Source: Gammaproteobacteria bacterium
GTDB taxonomy: Bacteria; Pseudomonadota; Gammaproteobacteria; HyVt-429
Direction: 5' to 3'
Assembly: GCA_013152415.1 (NCBI GenBank)
Contig: JAADGI010000015.1
Coordinates: 1-64,000 of the forward strand
DNA: 64,000 nucleotides
Every line of letters begins with the position of its first letter. The stretch's first letter is position 1. Position numbers and translations under genes: made by a program. Of this stretch, positions 19,482 through 26,917 are shown piece by piece. Below the pieces are notes generated by a model that ran no database searches, was not told where the DNA came from, and saw nothing but the letters and a program-made list of their open reading frames with translations.

Positions 19482-20922
19482 AAAGCATCTCCTTACCGAC
19501 CGCCGCGTCAAGTTTTGCCAACGCCTGGTTGGCCGCACTGACGGCCTTCCAATAAAGGGTCTCATATTTGAATAGGGTAATCTGTGAGCGCACCAGATTT
19601 AGAAAATCCACCTTGTTGACCTGGTAACCGGCAAGCATGGAATCCACGGTCTGCCGCGCTTGAGGAATAATGCCATTCTCAAACAGTTCCACCTGGTCAC
19701 GTGACTGGCTGTAATCAGCATTTGCTTGCGAAATCTCGGCCTGTACCTTCTCCCAGCTGTAGCGTAGAGCAAGTTCGCGGCTGGTCAATTCACTGCTGCG
19801 CTGTACCACACCCATCCGCTGCTTACGCCAGGCATATAGAGGCACCGTCATACTGAACATCACCGAGGCAAAATCGGGGCGTTCACTCCCATTGGGGTTA
19901 TTGCCTCGTCGAGATCCATAATTGCCGCCTATCACAAAGTCAGGAAAATAATTCCGCCTGGCCAGCTTAAGACGTTTACGTGCTGCGTCGACCTGCTGCT
20001 GACGTGCCGCAAGCAAGGGCCGGTCCCCATCTGCCATCTGGTGCATAGCCACTTCTGTGGGCACCGGGGGCAGATCAAGCTTTACCTTAATGGGAAGTTT
20101 TAGCGTCTCACTGGTCGGGCGGTTCATCATTGCATTCAACCATGCTTCTTGCGTACGCCGCATGCCGTTAAGCTCCAACTCCCTGTCCAGCAACTTGGAT
20201 AACTCTACCTGCGCCAGCAGGACGTCTTGTTGCAAACCTTGGCCCACTTTGTATTTAGTACGGGCAATGTTGACAAACTGGCGCAACAGTTCCTGATTAC
20301 GGTTGACGATCTCCAGCGCCCGATCCAGGAAATACAATTGCCACCAGGTCCTTTTGACACTATGGATCAGGCCAAGCCGGGTCTCATCGACGTCCGCCGC
20401 TGCCGCCAACGACTCATGCTTCGCCGCCGCCTTTTTCAGGCCCAATTTTCCGGGAAAAGGAACCGCCTGGCTCAATCCCACTTGCGTCTGGGTCATGGGC
20501 TCCTGATCCAGTTTATAGGTATCCGTGGGGACATTCATGGCGTTAAAGCTGAGCCGGGGGTCGGGGAGGGAACCCACCTGCGAGGGTATTGCGGCCATCG
20601 CTGCCGCCCGTGCCCGCATCTTGGCCAGACCCGGATTGCTGTCGAGCGCCTGCTTGACCGCCTGTTTTAGACTGAGGGATAACTGTGCGAGCTGTTGTGT
20701 AGCTGGGGCCGTGACAGTCTCCGCCGACGGAGTTTCTGCTGGCGGAGTTTCTGCTGGCGGAGTTTCTGCTGGCGGAGTTTCTGCTGGCGGAGTTTCTGCG
20801 TGAGTAGCCGGGCCAAACTTCCTATCAGAACCCTCATCGGCTGCCCAACCGGTCAGCGGAATTGTTAGCCAAAACAGACAAACGAAAAGACGTTTTGGTA
20901 ATACTTGAAATGCGTAAGACAT
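19465..20922 (-). CDS. cusC: outer-membrane channel of the metal efflux pump (TolC/CusC-like)
   Basis: A 485-residue outer-membrane efflux protein. The signal peptide (about 1-28, ending GWAA) is followed by a proline/threonine linker of AETPP repeats (about 40-68) and two OEP repeats with long alpha-helical hairpins (about 75-480). There is no lipobox cysteine, unlike E. coli CusC, so it is probably not acylated. It is the first gene of the cusCBA-like operon and its 3' end overlaps cusB. The label cusC is by position and fold, not close identity. Confidence 0.88.
   Translation of the reverse strand: MSYAFQVLPKRLFVCLFWLTIPLTGWAADEGSDRKFGPATHAETPPAETPPAETPPAETPPAETPSAETVTAPATQQLAQLSLSLKQAVKQALDSNPGLAKMRARAAAMAAIPSQVGSLPDPRLSFNAMNVPTDTYKLDQEPMTQTQVGLSQAVPFPGKLGLKKAAAKHESLAAAADVDETRLGLIHSVKRTWWQLYFLDRALEIVNRNQELLRQFVNIARTKYKVGQGLQQDVLLAQVELSKLLDRELELNGMRRTQEAWLNAMMNRPTSETLKLPIKVKLDLPPVPTEVAMHQMADGDRPLLAARQQQVDAARKRLKLARRNYFPDFVIGGNYGSRRGNNPNGSERPDFASVMFSMTVPLYAWRKQRMGVVQRSSELTSRELALRYSWEKVQAEISQANADYSQSRDQVELFENGIIPQARQTVDSMLAGYQVNKVDFLNLVRSQITLFKYETLYWKAVSAANQALAKLDAAVGKEMLYEHSN
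20718..20800 (-). repeat. tandem 15-bp repeats encoding AETPP in cusC
   Basis: About five successive copies of a 15-bp unit (plus strand TCTGCTGGCGGAGTT) encode AETPP x4, then AETPS and AETV. Since 15 bp keeps the frame, gain or loss only changes linker length. Confidence 0.9.
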
Positions 20923-21002
20923 ACTCGTTCTCCGTATAACAATACCGCTGAAAAAACGGTAGTGTGTAGTAGTGTAGACAGACTACAAGGAAAAACGGGC
21001 GA

Positions 21003-21452
21003 TCAAATCAACAGGACTCGGAACTTTAAAGTCGGTTGGGGCGGGAGATAATCCGGTTGAGAAAACCAGAATTGACTGATTGGTGATGACCATTGCCCTG
21101 CTACAGAGCCTATAAGAGCCACCGCTATAACCCCCTCAGAAGGGTCAAGCCAACTTGTACTGACAAGCTTTGGCGCAACAATATCGGACACGACCCCCAG
21201 GGCATGGCACATCCCCGGTTGGCACATGGACACGTCCATCGTAGGGAGACTGCCCCCAGCATCATCGAAAACGGTATAGGCGGACACATGTCTTGCCTCA
21301 TCCAGCTGGGCAGACGATACAATAGATGCCCCAAATGCACAGGCCTGAAACACGAGCGATAGCCAACTCAAGGTCAGCACTGCAATCAGGCTGCGGCCAA
21401 GGCTATGTCGTCGCATGTGTAAAAATCTAAACAAATGTCTAATCCACTTCAC
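21003..21452 (-). CDS. small exported or membrane protein upstream of the cus-like operon
   Basis: 149 residues with a positively charged N-terminus and a hydrophobic segment (about 20-42) that could be a signal peptide or anchor; M13 is an alternative start. The rest has a small CQPGMCH motif (two Cys and a His) and a second weakly hydrophobic stretch (about 105-120). It lies 80 bp ahead of cusC on the same strand, so is probably co-transcribed. The Cys/His pair could bind copper, but no family is recognised. Confidence 0.6.
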   Translation of the reverse strand: MKWIRHLFRFLHMRRHSLGRSLIAVLTLSWLSLVFQACAFGASIVSSAQLDEARHVSAYTVFDDAGGSLPTMDVSMCQPGMCHALGVVSDIVAPKLVSTSWLDPSEGVIAVALIGSVAGQWSSPISQFWFSQPDYLPPQPTLKFRVLLI

Positions 21453-21496
21453 TGAAAACTGGGTGCCACTCTACCAAATGACTGTAGATCAATGGC

Positions 21497-21510
21497 TTGA
21501 CTTGGATCAA
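21497..21510. promoter_or_regulatory. Anr/FNR-like box upstream of the cus-like operon
   Basis: TTGACTTGGATCAA matches the FNR/Anr consensus TTGATnnnnATCAA at 9 of 10 fixed positions. Its centre is about 41 bp upstream of a plausible start point near 21462, with a weak -10 (TAGAGT, 21468-21473, minus strand), the spacing of class II FNR-activated promoters. Oxygen-linked control of the small exported protein and efflux operon is therefore inferred. Confidence 0.45.
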
Positions 21511-21810
21511 GCTATAACTGCACACCCTGCTAGCCAAATGCCCGGCATGACTCTTCCGGGACCTTGTCGCCTTCCGTCTACCACGCCGGTTTTGATCCGT
21601 TACCCACGGTTGATCGCTGAAAAAACATTAAGTTCCCCATACTCAGTGGTAATTTAACTGGAAGACAGGGGGTCTAGTAGTACGGCACAATCATTGTACC
21701 TGGCCCTTCGGGCGCTAAAATTCATTCCAGACGAATCTTTACGAACCGTGTTACAGAGATGGCTCCCGTCCTCGACTCAAAAAAACCCACTTTCGCAGGC
21801 TTAGTCTATT

Positions 21811-21884
21811 TGGCTGGGGGACTAGGATTCGAACCTAGGTTAGCGGAGTCAGAGTCCGCTGTCCTGCCACTAGACGATCCCCCA
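21811..21884 (-). tRNA. tRNA-Gln (anticodon CUG)
   Basis: A 74-nt cloverleaf with encoded CCA. The acceptor stem TGGGGGA pairs with TCCCCCA, the T arm contains GGTTCGAATCC, and the anticodon loop reads CTCTGAC with CUG at the centre, which decodes CAG. Confidence 0.95.
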
Positions 21885-22354
21885 TTAGTTCAGAGGAAAA
21901 ATACAAAAGAAAAGTTAAATCGCTCTCTGCCCAACTTTGAGATCCTTTACGTCAGAGTCTGGAACGGATCTTTTCAATCAACCTCTGGATCATATTAGAT
22001 ATTCCCTAAGCTCTGAGATCAACCCACCACATAGTCCTTACGTTTGATGAGATCTGTATTGGCGCCAAGGTACAATCGGGCAGGTGGTTCACCACACAAT
22101 CCCTTTGTGATTCTCAGGAAATGGGCAAACTCTCAAAAAGAACTTCTGTTCACATCCCTCCGCGATATTGGAGGAAATCAACAAGAACTGATCAGGTGAC
22201 TTGATCTTCGTAACCGAGCATCCTGGACTGCCCCAATTTTTGATACCAATCGGCACTCGGGCAATGCTCCCGGCACCAAACCTTCAACTTTCGGTCGCTT
22301 GGAAGCCTCCATGCCTTCAATCTCCTTATTATCTTCCTCCGGTACCTCTCTTCT

Positions 22355-22750
22355 CTATCTCTTCGAGTACTGCGGCCTTTTACGGGCCTTGTGCAAACCA
22401 CACTTCTTGCGTTCGACCTCGCGAGCATCCCGGGTAACAAACCCTGCTTTGCGCAAAGCCTGACGCAGAGTCTCATCATAGACCATCAGGGCACGGGTGA
22501 TACCATGTCGAATGGCACCGGCCTGACCGGTACCCCCACCACCACGCACTGTTACCTTGATGTCGAACTTACCCACCATATCTGCGGTGACCAGAGGCTG
22601 ACGCACTACCATACGGGCGGTCTCCCTGCCAAAATAGTGTTCCAGAGTGCGGCGGTTGACGACAATATCGCCCTTCCCAGGGGTGATGTAGACCCGTGCC
22701 GTGGATGACTTGCGTCGACCTGTACCATAGTATGTTTTAGATTCTGCCAT
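22355..22750 (-). CDS. rpsI: 30S ribosomal protein S9
   Basis: A 131-residue ribosomal protein with the family signatures [14 protein letters not shown] at the N-terminus, [15 protein letters not shown] in the middle and the basic C-terminal tail [11 protein letters not shown] that reaches the P-site. It is 12 bp downstream of rplM, the usual L13-S9 operon. Confidence 0.97.
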   Translation of the reverse strand: MAESKTYYGTGRRKSSTARVYITPGKGDIVVNRRTLEHYFGRETARMVVRQPLVTADMVGKFDIKVTVRGGGGTGQAGAIRHGITRALMVYDETLRQALRKAGFVTRDAREVERKKCGLHKARKRPQYSKR

Positions 22751-22762
22751 AACGATGCCGTT

Positions 22763-23191
22763 TTAAATCTCGAGGATTTTCGGTTGCTGTGCCTGATGGG
22801 GGTGATCGGTGCCCGAATAGACCTTTAGTTTTTTGAACATGGCCCGACCCAGGGGATTTTTGGGCAACATACCCTTTACCGCCATCTGTAAAATACGCTC
22901 CGGGGCCTTCTCACGCAGGACCGCCAGAGGGGCCGTCTTCAATCCACCGGGGTACCCGGTATGGTGCTGGTATAACTTGCCGGTTTCTTTGTTACCCGTT
23001 ACATGGACCTTTTCTGCATTGATGACCACGATGTAGTCACCGGTATCCATGTGGGGGGTGTACTCGGGCTTGTGCTTGCCACGCAGGCGGCGGGCAATCT
23101 CCGTTGCCAGGCGCCCAAGCACCTTGTCGTTGGCATCGATCAGGAGCCATTCCCGTCTGATATCGTCTGGTTTTGCTGAAAAGGTCTTCAT
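22763..23191 (-). CDS. rplM: 50S ribosomal protein L13
   Basis: 142 residues from the ATG at 23191, the family's usual length. The frame extends upstream, but homology begins at MKTFSAKP. Signatures include [27 protein letters not shown] and the PKNPLGR segment. Co-transcribed with rpsI. Confidence 0.96.
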   Translation of the reverse strand: MKTFSAKPDDIRREWLLIDANDKVLGRLATEIARRLRGKHKPEYTPHMDTGDYIVVINAEKVHVTGNKETGKLYQHHTGYPGGLKTAPLAVLREKAPERILQMAVKGMLPKNPLGRAMFKKLKVYSGTDHPHQAQQPKILEI

Positions 23192-23399
23192 TATATTTTT
23201 CGTCCCGCCATTGCGCAGGGTACGTAAAGGACCGCGGATGGTACAAGGAAAAGTGACAATATACAAGTAACACAGCGCAAGCCTAAAACCCTGTATTTTC
23301 AATTGGTTACAATGCACCCAGACGCTGTTCTGCCTCTTTATAGGGTACTTTGGGGCCTAGTACTCCAGGTTGCGGGGACGGCTGCCCTCTAATTTAGGC

Positions 23400-23430
23400 A
23401 AAAAAAAGGCGTGGCAGGGGATGCCACGCC
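23400..23430 (-). terminator. rho-independent terminator of a predicted small RNA
   Basis: On the minus strand a perfect 9-bp stem GGCGTGGCA/TGCCACGCC with a 5-nt loop is followed by eight T (23400-23407). It is about 390 bp from the stop of the nearest upstream coding gene, so it most likely ends its own transcript. Confidence 0.9.
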
Positions 23431-23535
23431 GAAATCACCAAAGGAGGATGGAGGAGCCTTAAGTGACCTTTACCGTATCGGCCTACAAGGCCAATACTTG
23501 AACAACCGTTCAGACAGAATACTGCTACCGTCTAT
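23400..23535 (-). ncRNA. predicted small regulatory RNA with a C-rich (anti-Shine-Dalgarno) loop
   Basis: The minus-strand unit runs from a consensus promoter (-35 23565-23570, -10 23542-23547) to a strong terminator, about 136 nt. It has no open reading frame of note. Three hairpins can be drawn. The first has a perfect 9-bp stem with one G-T pair at 23475-23497 (GTATTGGCC/GGCCGATAC). The second has arms near 23464 and 23440 and exposes CTCCTCCATCCT (23445-23456). The third is the terminator. An exposed CUCCUCC loop is typical of small RNAs that pair with ribosome-binding sites. I recognise no known family. Confidence 0.65.
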
Positions 23536-23541
23536 ATAATC

Positions 23542-23570
23542 ATTATCTAATGTTTAGACCCGTTTGTCAA
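23542..23570 (-). promoter_or_regulatory. sigma-70 promoter of the predicted small RNA, with a weak Fur-like match
   Basis: Perfect -35 TTGACA, exact 17-bp spacer and -10 GATAAT (one change from consensus). Starting at the -10, GATAATGATTATATAGACG matches about 13 of 19 positions of the Fur consensus, mostly in its left half, so iron control is only a suggestion. Confidence 0.75.
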
Positions 23571-23821
23571 GCTTAGGCACACCCTGGCACCGTGGTCAAG
23601 CATTTACAATCCCCTAACTTATTGAAATACATTGACATTGCTCGGTCTCACCGAGCCGGGAAAATAACCCCGCTACACTACATAATACTAGTCATAAACA
23701 AATATTTATCAAGTAGTTAGCTGCCTTATATGACAACACATCTCAGGTAACGACCCTTCCTTACACCACTAGAGACACCAAATAACACAAAAAATTCACA
23801 ATCCCTCGGTACAACTTAGAC

Positions 23822-24142
23822 CTAAATCAGTAGCCGCTTGACCACCCGGCCATAACACAGATGCTCATCGATGATTTCATCGATATCGTCCTCGGTCCTA
23901 TAGCTGTACCAGACTCCCTCTGGATAAACGACCATTACCGGACCCTCGCCACAACGGTTCAGGCAGCCAGCCTGGTTGATCCGTACCCCACCCCTGGCAG
24001 CCATTCCCAAGGCCTTAATCCGGCCCTTGGCATAGTCGCGCATAGCTGCGCTGCCCGTATTGGCACAACAGGCCTTGCCCCCCTGACGCTGATTAACGCA
24101 AAAGAACACATGGTACTTATAGTATGAATCAGCCATAACCAC
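23822..24142 (-). CDS. thioredoxin-like [2Fe-2S] ferredoxin domain protein
   Basis: A small cytoplasmic electron carrier of the thioredoxin-fold [2Fe-2S] class. It starts KYHVFFCVNQR and has the ligand pattern C...CC (FCVNQRQGGKACC) and a downstream AGCLNRCGEGP pair. Its 106 residues (104 from M3) are the family length. The role is not fixed by context: the neighbours are the small RNA unit and, divergently, a GlcF-like iron-sulfur gene. Confidence 0.85.
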   Translation of the reverse strand: MVMADSYYKYHVFFCVNQRQGGKACCANTGSAAMRDYAKGRIKALGMAARGGVRINQAGCLNRCGEGPVMVVYPEGVWYSYRTEDDIDEIIDEHLCYGRVVKRLLI

Positions 24143-24390
24143 TCCGGGCTACTATCAAGGGGGCGGTATTATAGCCCCACGCGTAAGCTGCTATAAAATT
24201 CAAGGTGTGTATTCCTCGCTCGAAATTACGTATAAAACGCGGGGAATTCTACTGTTCAAACATATCGTGGTTTCGATTTATTGAGAACAAGATTTGCGTT
24301 TCTCCAGGGTAGACAGAAAGGCTCTCATTCTGTCTGAGTGCAAAGCCGGGTATGATTGCCGACTACCCTCAGTAATAACGGAACACTTTC

Positions 24391-25665
24391 TTGCAAGTTA
24401 AATCTATAGCGCAAGCACTCATAGACGAAGCTGATCGCTGCGTGCAATGTGGACTGTGCCTGCCGCACTGCCCCACCTACAAGCTGAGTCCCTCGGAGGC
24501 TGAGTCTCCCAGAGGACGCATTGCCCTCATTCGTGCAATGGCCAGTGGTGCATTACCTGCAAATAAAACTCTCGATACCCATCTGTCTCACTGCCTGGGT
24601 TGCCGGGCCTGTGAGGCTGTGTGCCCCTCTGGGGTGGCCTATGGAACACTACTCGATAACGGGCGAGCGTGGATACGGCAACACCCAACTGGCAAAATAA
24701 AAAATGATCGGTTCACTTCATTCCTGATCGACACATTCACAAAACCAAACCGTCTGCAATTTTTGGGGCGCCGGTTAATACAATATCAGGACAGTGTCTT
24801 ACAGAAACTGGTGCGGGCCAGCAAGATACTAGGGCACGGTAAACTGCGTAATCTGGAAGAAAATCTCCCACCCATACCGACCCAGCTGCCACTACAACAA
24901 AGTTATCCCACCCCCGGTCCATCGCAAGGCACCGTGGGCCTGTTTACAGGCTGTGCCAGCAATCTGTTTGGCCGCAATGCCATTGTTGCCGCAATCTATG
25001 TTCTCAACCGCTGCGGTTACAACGTGCATATTCCGCAAGACCAGACTTGTTGCGGGGCCCTACATCAGCACTATGGTGAGCCTCAAATAGCACAGCGTTA
25101 TGTCAAATCTAATATTCAAGCCTTTCGTGAACCGGGAATGGATGCCATTATCAGTCTGGCCAGCGGCTGTGGTGCCACCCTAAGTGAGTACAAGGCCCTG
25201 ACGGCAGAAGATCGATTAGCGGGGTCCTTCGTGGACAAACACCGCGATATCAGCGATTTTCTCATTCACATCCCATGGCCCAAGGATGTCCAATGTGCTC
25301 CGCTAAAAAGGACCGTGGCTATTCACGACCCCTGCACAATGCGAAATGTACTACGCTGTGAACAGGCGCCCTACCAACTACTAAAGCGTATCCCCAAACT
25401 TGAGATCAAATCTCTAGATCAAAATGACCAATGCTGTGGTGCCGCAGGCCTGTACAATATCATTCGCCCCGAACAAGCCATGCAACTCGGCAAACAGAAG
25501 CGCCATCCCCTATCGGCAAGTGGTGCGTCCATACTCGCCACCTCCAATATTGGTTGCGCCATGCAACTGGGTACCGAGATCCGAAATGCGGGCCTAAACA
25601 TGAAGGTGATACATCCTATTGAGCTCGTGGCGCAACAACTGGGGCATCAACCCAAAAGAACTTGA
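24391..25665 (+). CDS. GlcF-like iron-sulfur subunit of glycolate/lactate-type dehydrogenase
   Basis: A 424-residue (Fe-S)-binding protein. Two N-terminal [4Fe-4S] motifs (CVQCGLCLPHCP and CLGCRACEAVCP, about residues 17-78) precede two cysteine-rich CCG domains (TCCGALHQH and QCCGAAGLYN). This is the architecture of GlcF. In E. coli it works with FAD subunits GlcD/GlcE at the membrane; neither is in this window, so the flavin partner must be elsewhere. The start is a TTG at 24391 with a weak ribosome-binding site. It could belong to a related oxidoreductase. Confidence 0.82.
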   Translation: MQVKSIAQALIDEADRCVQCGLCLPHCPTYKLSPSEAESPRGRIALIRAMASGALPANKTLDTHLSHCLGCRACEAVCPSGVAYGTLLDNGRAWIRQHPTGKIKNDRFTSFLIDTFTKPNRLQFLGRRLIQYQDSVLQKLVRASKILGHGKLRNLEENLPPIPTQLPLQQSYPTPGPSQGTVGLFTGCASNLFGRNAIVAAIYVLNRCGYNVHIPQDQTCCGALHQHYGEPQIAQRYVKSNIQAFREPGMDAIISLASGCGATLSEYKALTAEDRLAGSFVDKHRDISDFLIHIPWPKDVQCAPLKRTVAIHDPCTMRNVLRCEQAPYQLLKRIPKLEIKSLDQNDQCCGAAGLYNIIRPEQAMQLGKQKRHPLSASGASILATSNIGCAMQLGTEIRNAGLNMKVIHPIELVAQQLGHQPKRT

Positions 25666-25847
25666 TTCCTTATATCTCTGAATTCCAGCTCTCCACCATG
25701 CTCCAGCCACCCCTTATGGAGTCCCAATCTCTGTGGCTTGACGAGCCCATGTCATGGGTGGGAGCAATAACACACTGGACATAAAACAGGGATGGAAAAC
25801 AGCAGGAACCTTTTCCACCCGATTACTATTTGGTATAAGCTTAGCCC

Positions 25848-26492
25848 ATGGCAACACAGAAACTCACAGCCACCGACCGCTTTATCGTGGGCCTGGACCA
25901 GGCACTCAATACGGTATTTGGTCGACCCGAAGTGACGGAACGGGTCAATCCAGCGGACGGTATTATCAATGATAAGCTGACGAATACCGAGCGGGTATTG
26001 GCCGGTCGCCTCATGCGCATCAACCACATTGGTGAAATCGCCGCCCAAGCCCTATATCAAGGTCAAGCCCTCGCCACAAAACTACCCGATGTGCGAAAAA
26101 AAATGAAAAGGGCCGCCCAAGAAGAAAATGACCACCTGGCCTGGTGCGAATCCCGCATCGACGACCTGGGTAGCCATAAAAGTGTACTCAACCCACTCTG
26201 GTTTGCCGGCTCATTCGCCATCGGTAGTCTGGCCGGACTGGCTGGAGACAAATGGAGCCTGGGCTTTGTGGCCGAGACCGAACATCAAGTAGTAGACCAT
26301 TTAAACGACCACTTGAAAAAACTCCCCCCGGCGGATCACAAGAGCCGTGCGGTACTGGAGCAAATGCGTGAAGACGAGCGCCACCATGCTACCGTCGCCC
26401 TGGAGGCCGGTGCCGCAGAGCTGCCCAAGCCTATTAAAAAGCTCATGCATCTAAGCTCCGGGCTCATGACCCAAACGGGTTATTGGATCTGA
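25848..26492 (+). CDS. coq7: demethoxyubiquinone hydroxylase
   Basis: Di-iron monooxygenase for the C6 hydroxylation of ubiquinone biosynthesis. The 214-residue protein shows the paired carboxylate/His motifs: RINHIGEIAAQ, EENDHLAW, ETEHQVVDHL and EDERHHA. It replaces the flavin enzyme UbiF of E. coli. It follows the GlcF-like gene by 180 bp and is probably transcribed separately. Confidence 0.95.
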   Translation: MATQKLTATDRFIVGLDQALNTVFGRPEVTERVNPADGIINDKLTNTERVLAGRLMRINHIGEIAAQALYQGQALATKLPDVRKKMKRAAQEENDHLAWCESRIDDLGSHKSVLNPLWFAGSFAIGSLAGLAGDKWSLGFVAETEHQVVDHLNDHLKKLPPADHKSRAVLEQMREDERHHATVALEAGAAELPKPIKKLMHLSSGLMTQTGYWI

Positions 26493-26917
26493 AATTCAAC
26501 GATAGATCTCAAAATTTTTCTTGATGTAAAAGATTTCTAGAGTAAAGACTCAATACCATAAAAGCGCAAAATAACGCTATTTCCTCTGCGATCCCTGCGA
26601 TTTAGCAACCTCTGCGTTATTGACAACGTTTTATCTGCACCACCGTACAAACCCACCTTTGGCCTGTGGCTTAACACCATGCAATAAACCTGTTCGCCCT
26701 CCAAATGGCCACCCAACTCAAGCTTATGGATCCAGGGCCGATAACCTATACGTTGGGGAGCACCCTAAGCACGGGGAACGAGACCGCCCAAAATGGAAGC
26801 TCGGCACCACAGCCCGGGACAAACCAGACCACTGACTCACATTTCCCAAATTAGCCACATCTAAACAAGTGATCCATAGGCACAACATCAATCACCATTG
26901 ATTTAATGGAAGGCTAA
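26493..26917. other. intergenic region with a GCG-rich dispersed repeat
   Basis: 425 bp. Around 26580-26624 it carries CCTCTGCGATCCCTGCG and CCTCTGCGTTATTGAC, a member of the CTCTGCG/CGCAGAG repeat family. Otherwise I see no gene. The promoter of the next gene should lie at its right end. Confidence 0.5.

Noticed and set aside
26620-26835. 71-codon plus-strand frame between coq7 and the sensor gene
   Set aside because: No ribosome-binding site, low-complexity protein, and its start lies in a dispersed repeat.
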